Part shown: piece after piece, positions 58,510-64,000 of the stretch
Position numbering within the stretch: position 1 is the stretch's first letter
How the letters are laid out: each line of letters starts with the position of its first letter
NCBI GenBank assembly: GCA_934525065.1
Contig: CAKSYX010000007.1
Span: 1-64,000 of the forward strand
From: an uncultured Eubacteriales bacterium
GTDB lineage: Bacteria; Bacillota; Clostridia; Oscillospirales; Acutalibacteraceae
Direction: 5' to 3'
DNA length: 64,000 nucleotides
Notes under the pieces: generated by a model
What the model saw: only the letters and a program-made list of their open reading frames with translations
Databases searched by the model: none
Told to the model about the DNA's origin: nothing
Position numbers and translations under genes: made by a program

Positions 58510-59877
58510 TCATGATTTTGCCTTTTTTTCGCCGTTATTGGGGTTCGTGCGTTTTTTCTGCTCATTCTTTTGGTTCTGTTTTCTGAACTGAAGAACAATA
58601 TAAGTAACAACAGCGGCAAGGGCGATGAACTCGGCCGCAATGAACGGCTTTGCGGTGATCACCTTTCTGACCCCGGTCATAACCAGACGGAAAACGCTCA
58701 GGCTGACATCGTTCGCGGCAACGAGGTCAATAGTTATGATCTCCTGCCCGGCATAGCATACCCGCGCTTTGCAGATCACGTCTCCGGCCCTGATGGGCGC
58801 AGTAACGCTCTTCGGGAGTGTATCGGCAATCGGCTCAATAAGAACACTGTCGCTTGTTCCGCCGGCCGGAACGAGAGCTGAGGTCTCCTTTGCCGGAACA
58901 AGGCGGAGCGTGTCAGTGCTTCTTCCGGCAACGACAGGAACAGTCGTCACGGTTTGATTCGCCGTTGCAACAACTCTGAAGCGGATGTTTTCATATACCC
59001 ACGAAAGCAACCGCCTTGCGTCCGTCATGCAGGTGTTTTCGTCAACGGAATCATTGTCAACATCCTTGAGCTTTCCGCCCATGACAACGGTGAGATAGGA
59101 ATAGCCGTCCTGAGAGGAAACAACGGCAATGCATTCGCCGGCCTTGTCGGTTGAGGTCTGCTTTCCGCCGGTTACGGAAGCGTGGTAATAATCGGGGATG
59201 GTCGCGTTGGTCATCCTGTTTGAGGCTGAAAAGGTTCTCTCTTCGTTTTCGCTCGTTTTCGGGAGGGTTATCTCCTTAGCGGAAAAAGCTTCGGAAAATG
59301 AGGGATAATTGAGCGCATATTTGATAAGCGCTGCAACATCCTCGGCGGTCGTATACTGCCCATCGGCATCAAAGCCGGTAATGTTTTTGACAACGGTATT
59401 CTTGCAGCCGATCTTCTCGGCAAGAGCCTGCATTTCGGCAACGAACGCCTTCTCCGTTTTTGAAATGTCATAAGCAATTACACTCGCCGCATCGTTCGCG
59501 CCGTAAATAATAAGGCAGTCAACGAGCTGCTTTTTGGTATAGGTTTCTCCTTTTTTGAGGGAAGCCACGCGGACACCGTAGTCATACTCAACGAGTGAGA
59601 GGGATTTTTCGGTAATTTTGACCGTTTCCTCAAGGTTGCCCCATTTTTCCGTTGCGGCCACAGCGGCGAGAATTTTGACAAAAGCCGCAGGCTGAACCTT
59701 TTTGTTTTCATTCTTTTTAAACATCACCGAGCCGTCGTCGAGGCTCGTCATGTAATAAACATCGGAATAAAGGTTTTTTGTGACCTGCTTTTCGTTGCTG
59801 TAATCGGCCGAGCCGATGAAAGAAAAGATACAAAGAAGAACCGATACCGCCGCAAGAACCGAGAGGATTTTTTTCAT
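58510..59877 (-). CDS. D-Ala-D-Ala carboxypeptidase (S11) homologue, predicted inactive (455 aa)
   Basis: It has a signal peptide (about 1-23), an S11/PBP5-like fold (about 35-300), a beta-rich C-terminal domain and a final membrane anchor (about 418-438) with a basic tail. That is the DacA/DacF layout. All three active-site motifs are changed. SxxK reads AFVK (A65-K68, in QPAAFVKIL), SxN reads GAN (126-128, in IIYGANDAA), and KTG reads VTG (235-237). Without the nucleophile it should not cleave muropeptides or be acylated by beta-lactams. It may bind peptidoglycan or regulate another enzyme (inference). ATG at 59877 follows AGGTGG. Confidence 0.88.
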   Translation of the reverse strand: MKKILSVLAAVSVLLCIFSFIGSADYSNEKQVTKNLYSDVYYMTSLDDGSVMFKKNENKKVQPAAFVKILAAVAATEKWGNLEETVKITEKSLSLVEYDYGVRVASLKKGETYTKKQLVDCLIIYGANDAASVIAYDISKTEKAFVAEMQALAEKIGCKNTVVKNITGFDADGQYTTAEDVAALIKYALNYPSFSEAFSAKEITLPKTSENEERTFSASNRMTNATIPDYYHASVTGGKQTSTDKAGECIAVVSSQDGYSYLTVVMGGKLKDVDNDSVDENTCMTDARRLLSWVYENIRFRVVATANQTVTTVPVVAGRSTDTLRLVPAKETSALVPAGGTSDSVLIEPIADTLPKSVTAPIRAGDVICKARVCYAGQEIITIDLVAANDVSLSVFRLVMTGVRKVITAKPFIAAEFIALAAVVTYIVLQFRKQNQKNEQKKRTNPNNGEKKAKS

Positions 59878-60070
59878 TCTACCACCTGTTTTCAAAATTT
59901 AACTTCATTTGTTTTATTGCAATACGACCGAGAATGTGATATATTTAGTCTGTGTTTTATATTACTTTGAATTATAACATTTTTTTCGCGCAAAATAAAC
60001 AGTTTTCGGAAAATTACACCGATTTGACAATATTTTCCGTTTTTGTTCAAAAGAAAGGTGCTTTGAAAAT

Positions 60071-60763
60071 ATGATTTATGTCACAGGAGATATGCACGGA
60101 GTTCTTTCGCGCTTTGACGACCCAAGGCTGCGCTCGCTCAAAAGCTCAGACACTCTGATCGTCTGCGGAGACTTCGGCTTTTTATGGGACGGCTCAAAAG
60201 AGGAGATGAACGTCCTCAAAAAGCTTGCTAAAAAGAAATACATGATCTGTTTTGTTGACGGAACACACGAGAACTTTGATATGCTTTCAAAGCTTCGCGT
60301 CAAAAAATGGCACGGCGGCAAGGTTCATCAGATTGCAGGCAACATTCTCCACCTCATGCGCGGACAGGTTTTTGAAATTGAAAACCAAAAAATCTTCACA
60401 ATGGGCGGCGGGGAAAGCCCCGACATCGAAATCCGCTTTGAAATGAACACCTGGTCGGAGATGGAGATTCCGACGCGTGACGAGCTTGTTGAGGGCGTTG
60501 ACAACCTTCAGAAATACGGCGGAAGCGTTGACATCATTATCACGCATGAACCGCCGGCAAAAATCAAGGAATTCCTTCTGCTTCAAAACGAGAGCGTGAC
60601 CGGAATCACCGCAATAAACACCTATCTTGAGGACGTCGGAAAATCCTGCGAGTTCAAGCACTGGTACTTCGGTTCACTCCACCTTGACAAATTCATTTCA
60701 ACGACCCACGTTTCGCTTTTTACGAACATTGTCAATGCGGTGACGGGTGAAGCAGTGAAATAA
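60071..60763 (+). CDS. Metallophosphoesterase-fold protein with altered metal-site residues (230 aa)
   Basis: Calcineurin-like motifs: GDMHG (motif I), GDFGFLWDG (motif II), DGTHENFD where the family has GNHE (Asn changed to Thr), IITHEPP (motif IV), and WYFGSLHLD where relatives have WxFGHxH (first His changed to Ser). The Asn and His are normally metal or phosphate ligands, so activity may be weak or lost. The substrate is unknown. AAAGGTG precedes the ATG. It is a single gene with a clear terminator and no signal peptide. Confidence 0.85.
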   Translation: MIYVTGDMHGVLSRFDDPRLRSLKSSDTLIVCGDFGFLWDGSKEEMNVLKKLAKKKYMICFVDGTHENFDMLSKLRVKKWHGGKVHQIAGNILHLMRGQVFEIENQKIFTMGGGESPDIEIRFEMNTWSEMEIPTRDELVEGVDNLQKYGGSVDIIITHEPPAKIKEFLLLQNESVTGITAINTYLEDVGKSCEFKHWYFGSLHLDKFISTTHVSLFTNIVNAVTGEAVK

Positions 60764-60777
60764 ATTTCGGCAAATCG

Positions 60778-60813
60778 GTCTGCGTAAGCTGAAGAGCTTC
60801 CGCAGACTTTTTC
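60778..60813 (+). terminator. Terminator of the metallophosphoesterase gene
   Basis: GTCTGCG-T-AAGCT / AGCTT-C-CGCAGAC (60778-60807) with a GAAG loop, then TTTTT. Confidence 0.88.
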
Positions 60814-60859
60814 TTTGCGGAAGGCGAACGCACCTGTAAAACAGCATCATGCAGCAGAT

Positions 60860-60904
60860 AAAAACAGCCGGGCAGAGAAGTTATTCCATCCCTGTCCGGC
60901 TGTT
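60860..60904 (-). terminator. Terminator of the FAD oxidoreductase gene
   Basis: AACAGCCGG / CCGGCTGTT (60863-60871 with 60896-60904) enclosing a weaker stem. On the minus strand it is followed by TTTTTA. Confidence 0.8.
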
Positions 60905-60917
60905 GAGATTCTGAAAA

Positions 60918-62246
60918 TTAAAGCTTAAAGCAGTTTTCGTATTTTTTTGCCCAAGCAAAAATTGCCTCCTTGCTGCCCTTCTTCGGCATTGCGGCAACAA
61001 CTGCCGTGACCTTTGCCATGCGCTTTCCGGCTGAAAGAATCTTCTTGAGCAGAGCCTTGTCTTTCACAACTCTTTTGACCTTGTTTGCAATATCGGCCGG
61101 AGCGATTCCCGAAAGCATTGCAAGAAGGCTCGTTGAATCTGCTCCGATTGTGAGGTCATTCGCAGTGAGAACACCGGTTGAAAACATATAATCAAGCTCC
61201 TGCGGCCGAAGCTTCGTTAAAAGCAGCTTGACGCAGGCAAGGCCGGCAAGGCCGCCGCCGAGTTTTTTATAGAAGTCTGTCTGATACTTCCAGAGAGATG
61301 CAGTGTCAAACGCGCAGTTTTTGTCTGCAATAACCGCATCCGCAAGAATACGCGCCGCCTTAAAGGAATTTGCAATTCCCGAACCGATAATCGGAACAGT
61401 CATGAAAGCACTGTCGCCGATTGCTGCGTAGCCGTCAGCAACAAGAACCGAAAGCGGCTGTCTGACCGGAATCGAAACGAGCTGTCCGCCGCGCTTGACC
61501 TCGGTTCCGAGACGCGGATTTTCTTTTTGCATCGTCTCAAGGCTTGAGTTGATTTCTTCCTGCGAGAGCGGAGCAAAACGGCCGATGAGCACATCGGTGA
61601 AATTCTCCTCGCTTGCAACCCAGCCGATTCCGAGCTTGCCCTGCGGAAGCATATAGACCTTATATGGGTCCTTGGCAGGTTCATCGCTCGCTTTGTTATA
61701 AAACGCACGGTAAACATAAAAGCGCGAAAACTCGCCCTCCTCCCTTTCAACCGAAAAGAAGGACGGAAGGCTCTTTCTCAGCGGAGAATCCATTCCGGCT
61801 GCGTCAATTACAAGGTCAGCGAAAAACTCTCCCTTGTCTGTTTTGATTCCGGCAACGCGGCTTCCGAAAAGCAAAGCCGACCTGACTTCACATTCAAAAA
61901 CAAACTTTACGCCGTTTTTGCGCGCATGGGAAACCAGAAGCTCATAGATATCGCGGCGTTCCATTTTGATTTCGAGCTGATCCTCGGGAACATTTTGAAC
62001 AAGACCTTTTTTGCAGTCGGGACTATAAAAGGTCATGTTTTCTTTATAGCTGAATTTATCCTTTTCCGGCATAGGAATACCGGCAATGGCAAGAGCTCCG
62101 GGAGCAAAAATATCCGTCCAGTCATAGCCGAGCTCGGTTTCCTTTTTCTTTTCATAAACTGTTACGTCAAAGCCTTTTTCGGCAAGCAAGGCGCCTGCGG
62201 CAAGGCCGCCGTGACCTGCACCGGCAATTATAATCGTTTTCCCCAT
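60918..62246 (-). CDS. FAD-dependent oxidoreductase, geranylgeranyl-reductase/PHBH-like (442 aa)
   Basis: The N-terminal dinucleotide fold is IIIAGAGHGGLAAGALLA, ending in Glu (VTVYEKK). KMERRDIYELLVSHA and DLVIDAAGMDSPLR follow, then a second FAD motif (LVADGYAAIGDSAFMTVPII, the G-D box). This is the group-2 flavoprotein layout shared by geranylgeranyl reductases, monooxygenases and FixC. In an anaerobe a reductase of polyprenyl or other unsaturated groups is more likely than an oxygenase (inference). AAGGAG precedes the ATG. The promoter at 62281-62310 is divergent from that of the neighbouring peptidase gene. Confidence 0.85.
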   Translation of the reverse strand: MGKTIIIAGAGHGGLAAGALLAEKGFDVTVYEKKKETELGYDWTDIFAPGALAIAGIPMPEKDKFSYKENMTFYSPDCKKGLVQNVPEDQLEIKMERRDIYELLVSHARKNGVKFVFECEVRSALLFGSRVAGIKTDKGEFFADLVIDAAGMDSPLRKSLPSFFSVEREEGEFSRFYVYRAFYNKASDEPAKDPYKVYMLPQGKLGIGWVASEENFTDVLIGRFAPLSQEEINSSLETMQKENPRLGTEVKRGGQLVSIPVRQPLSVLVADGYAAIGDSAFMTVPIIGSGIANSFKAARILADAVIADKNCAFDTASLWKYQTDFYKKLGGGLAGLACVKLLLTKLRPQELDYMFSTGVLTANDLTIGADSTSLLAMLSGIAPADIANKVKRVVKDKALLKKILSAGKRMAKVTAVVAAMPKKGSKEAIFAWAKKYENCFKL

Positions 62247-62280
62247 CGTTTTCTCCTTTTCAGATTAGTAGATTTTGTTA

Positions 62281-62310
62281 ATTATAACAGATTGCGAAAA
62301 AAATTGTCAA
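62281..62310 (-). promoter_or_regulatory. Promoter of the FAD oxidoreductase gene
   Basis: On the minus strand, TTGACA (62305-62310), an 18-bp spacer, then TATAAT (62281-62286), 35 bp before the ATG. Confidence 0.82.
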
Positions 62311-62324
62311 TATTCAAAAAACAT

Positions 62325-62353
62325 TTGAGAATAAAGTCAATTTTTGCTATTAT
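62325..62353 (+). promoter_or_regulatory. Promoter of the YgjP-like gene
   Basis: TTGAGA (62325-62330), a 17-bp spacer, then TATTAT (62348-62353), diverging from the neighbouring promoter 15 bp away. Confidence 0.65.
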
Positions 62354-62377
62354 GGTCAAGATAAGGACGTGAAGGCA

Positions 62378-63031
62378 ATGGTAATTACGCTTGACACAAT
62401 TGAAATTGAGGTCACAAAAAAGAAGATGAAGAATCTTCGCATCCGCGTGACCGCTCCGCAGGGAAGGGTCCTCGTTTCCGCTCCCTTGCGGATGAAGGAC
62501 GGCGAAATCATTTCCGTTCTCAAAGAAAAGCTTGACTGGATCAAATCCGCCGTTCAAAAAGCACAAACGGCGGATATACCACAGCAAAGAAGCGAAGAAG
62601 AGCGGCTTTCAAATCTTTTGAAAATACTTTCAGCACTTTTGGAAAATCCTGAATACAGAACAGAAATTGACGAAAGCGCACTCAAAGCGGCTTTGAGGGG
62701 CGGACTTTCCGCCGACAAAAGCGCAGAAATCATCCTCAAAGCAAAGCTTTCAAGGCTTGTTCCGCTTTGGGAAAAGCAAACCGGCCTTTATTGCTCCGCA
62801 TGGAAAATCAAAAAGGTCAAGTCTTACTGGGGAAAATGCAGCTTTCAAACACGCGAGCTGACCTTTAACCTTTCCCTTGCCGAGAAAACGGATGATTGCA
62901 TTGAATATGTTGTTCTGCATGAGCTTGCGCACATCAGATACCCGAACCACGGCAAAGACTTCAAAGCCTTCCTTTCAAAATATATGCCGCAGTGGAGCAC
63001 GATACGCCGAAGGCTTAAAGCCGAAAAATAA
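62378..63031 (+). CDS. YgjP/SprT-like (DUF45, M48-type) zinc metallopeptidase (217 aa)
   Basis: The N-terminal part has the YgjP pattern (KNLRIRVTAPQGRVLVSAPL, then LDWIKSAVQKAQ). The catalytic part has KSYWGKCSFQTRELTFNLSL and VVLHELAHIRYPNHGKDF, where HELAH and the later His form the zinc site. There is no membrane segment, so it is cytoplasmic. Family members have been linked to DNA or restriction-associated functions, but none is evident in the neighbourhood. The start at 62378 is preferred to the GTG at 62369, which is too near AAGG. It converges on the YbjQ gene. Confidence 0.88.
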   Translation: MVITLDTIEIEVTKKKMKNLRIRVTAPQGRVLVSAPLRMKDGEIISVLKEKLDWIKSAVQKAQTADIPQQRSEEERLSNLLKILSALLENPEYRTEIDESALKAALRGGLSADKSAEIILKAKLSRLVPLWEKQTGLYCSAWKIKKVKSYWGKCSFQTRELTFNLSLAEKTDDCIEYVVLHELAHIRYPNHGKDFKAFLSKYMPQWSTIRRRLKAEK

Positions 63032-63034
63032 AAC

Positions 63035-63060
63035 GGCGGCCGCAGCCGCCGCTTTTGCTT
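63035..63060. terminator. GC-rich hairpin between convergent genes
   Basis: GGCGGC / GCCGCC with CGCA loop (63035-63050), then GCTTTTGCTTTT. The A-run on the other side makes it usable from both strands. Confidence 0.6.
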
Positions 63061-63061
63061 T

Positions 63062-63385
63062 TTACTTTCCGCGGACAACAACTGCCGTTCCGCTGACGGA
63101 AACCATGAGCATATTGCCCTGGCCGAGCACTTCGTAGTCGATGTCTACGCCGACAACAGCATTTGCACCGAGCTGCCGGGCTCTTTCCTCCATTTCTTTC
63201 AGAGCGTCCTCTCTGGCCTTGATGAGTTCGTCCTCATAGCCTGCCGAGCGGCCTCCGATGAAATTGCGGATAGACGCGCCGAAGTCGCGGATGAAATCTA
63301 CGCCGGAGACAACCTCTCCGGTCACGATTCCGAGATAGCTAACAATTTCTGCGTTTTCAAGGGTTGGGGTTGTTGAGCATACCAT
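63062..63385 (-). CDS. YbjQ/UPF0145 family protein (107 aa)
   Basis: The sequence GIVTGEVVSGVDFIRDFGAS, ALKEMEERARQLGANAVVGV and DIDYEVLG is that of the small YbjQ family (DUF74, sometimes called heavy-metal-binding), which forms pentamers of unknown function. The length is exactly typical. GGAGG precedes the ATG. It stands alone between the YgjP-like gene and the LysR regulator. The 104 bp upstream to the next gene hold no clear promoter. Confidence 0.92.
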   Translation of the reverse strand: MVCSTTPTLENAEIVSYLGIVTGEVVSGVDFIRDFGASIRNFIGGRSAGYEDELIKAREDALKEMEERARQLGANAVVGVDIDYEVLGQGNMLMVSVSGTAVVVRGK

Positions 63386-63489
63386 AGTTGAATCCTCCTA
63401 AAATATATGTGAAAGTGCTTTTGACACATTCATTTGGTTTTCACATAAATAAACGAAGCGTTGTTTGCTTTTTCGCAGGCAACAAAAAA

Positions 63490-64000
63490 TTATTCCGAGG
63501 CGAGAGACCAAAACATCTTTGCAGACTCCGGCAGCTGCTTTTTTTCGTTACAGACAAGTGCAATGCGCGAAACCAACGCCGGTGAATCAATTTGCAAAGC
63601 AGACATTCCCTGAGGCAGTTTTTTCGGCAGACCGGACGGCGGAATTAAGCCCACACCGATACCGCCGAGAGCGAGGTCAAGTGTCATTCCTGCATCATCA
63701 TTGACGCAAAAAACAGACGGAGAAAGTCCCCTCGCCTCAAAGGCAGCCTGAATAACATTCTGCCAACGACGATAAATAATAATCGGAATATCTGCAAGCT
63801 CCTCAAGAGTAACTTTTTCCTTTCCTGCGTCTTTAAAGTAATGCTCCTCTCCAACGGCAACCATGGTTTCTTCGTAAAGATACGAGGCTTCAAGCTCTCC
63901 GGCTGAAAAAGGTGTTCTGACAATTGCCATATCAATTTTGCGGTTTCGCAATTTTTCAAGCAGCTCATATGTATTTGCGCTGAAAACAGAAAGCATAACA
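63490..64000 (-). CDS. LysR-family transcriptional regulator, C-terminal part (5' cut by the window edge)
   Basis: The frame stays open to the last base, so the N-terminal DNA-binding domain lies outside. What remains is the effector-binding periplasmic-protein fold of LysR regulators: KLRNRKIDMAIVRTPFSAGE, YLYEETMVAVGEEHYF, LEELADIPIIIYRRWQNVIQ, and AGMTLDLALGGIGVGLIPPS, with the typical Gly-rich helix. The effector and target are unknown; LysR genes often lie divergent from their target, here beyond the window. Confidence 0.9.
   Translation of the reverse strand, partial: VMLSVFSANTYELLEKLRNRKIDMAIVRTPFSAGELEASYLYEETMVAVGEEHYFKDAGKEKVTLEELADIPIIIYRRWQNVIQAAFEARGLSPSVFCVNDDAGMTLDLALGGIGVGLIPPSGLPKKLPQGMSALQIDSPALVSRIALVCNEKKQLPESAKMFWSLASE

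Noticed and set aside
63388..63585. A 65-codon plus-strand frame
   Set aside because: It overlaps the LysR gene end in antisense and has no ribosome site.
1..64000. CRISPR array or Cas genes
   Set aside because: No regularly spaced direct repeats and no Cas-like proteins are seen.

Overview
The window looks like chromosome of a spore-forming, anaerobic clostridial Firmicute, most likely Oscillospiraceae/Ruminococcaceae-like. The grounds are an uninterrupted sigK with a pro-sequence, an M23/site-2-protease pair resembling spoIVFA-spoIVFB, a SpoVK/CbxX-type AAA ATPase, formate-THF ligase, the rplS-lepB-rbgA order, MecA, DUF5058/DUF1538 membrane proteins, and many vegetative promoters of the TTGACA-17-TATAAT type. 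No taxonomic search was possible, so this is inference. Coding is dense (about 57 genes), with clear Shine-Dalgarno sites and many Rho-independent terminators.

Region by region. 1-4.3 kb is an accessory segment: three short related genes of unknown function, two ParB/DUF6551-like genes, a truncated transposase and a small Cys-rich ORF. It abuts an intact initiator tRNA. 4.6-9.8 kb is a cell-surface operon: a PASTA-containing predicted pseudokinase, a GT2 protein and a GT2/TagF-like fusion. A 276-bp palindromic repeat lies in the leader of that operon. 10.2-20.3 kb holds sigK, two tandem MgtC-like genes with a structured leader, rbgA, lepB, rplS, a radical-SAM pair (TIGR03960/DUF2344 type), the spoIVF-like pair and a TrkH/KtrB-type K+ channel. 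20.4-23.9 kb has a two-subunit DUF5058-type membrane system with an M20 peptidase, followed by gene debris. 24-29 kb has lysoplasmalogenase, a GPH sugar symporter and trkA-trkH. 29.4-33.6 kb has a GH31 glycosidase and two envelope proteins.

33.7-39.9 kb holds a CadC/ArsR-type regulator, then an operon with its own strong promoter encoding a sigma-region-2-like protein, a zinc-finger protein and a SpoVK-like AAA protein with a degenerate N-terminal ATPase half. It ends with a separate HMA metallochaperone and a Zn/Cd-type P1B ATPase. 40-46.6 kb is uvrA, uvrB and fhs. 46.7-54.7 kb has a second copy of the palindromic repeat, DUF421/DUF4363, NfeD/SPFH, rpe, mecA (3' ends overlapping), a membrane-anchored DUF4015-like glycosidase, tRNA-Leu, and a DUF1538 transporter with a double P-II regulator. 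54.8-64 kb has an SGNH hydrolase with eight Big_2 repeats and a long structured leader, a D-Ala-D-Ala carboxypeptidase homologue lacking all three active-site motifs, a metallophosphoesterase with changed ligands, an FAD oxidoreductase, a YgjP-type metallopeptidase, a YbjQ protein and the 3' part of a LysR regulator.

The strongest candidates for undescribed biology are the sigma-like/zinc-finger/tandem-AAA operon (34.5-37.3 kb), the palindromic repeat family with a conserved tiny reading frame (three copies), the cluster of predicted catalytically dead surface enzymes, and the three-paralogue plus ParB-like module at the left edge.
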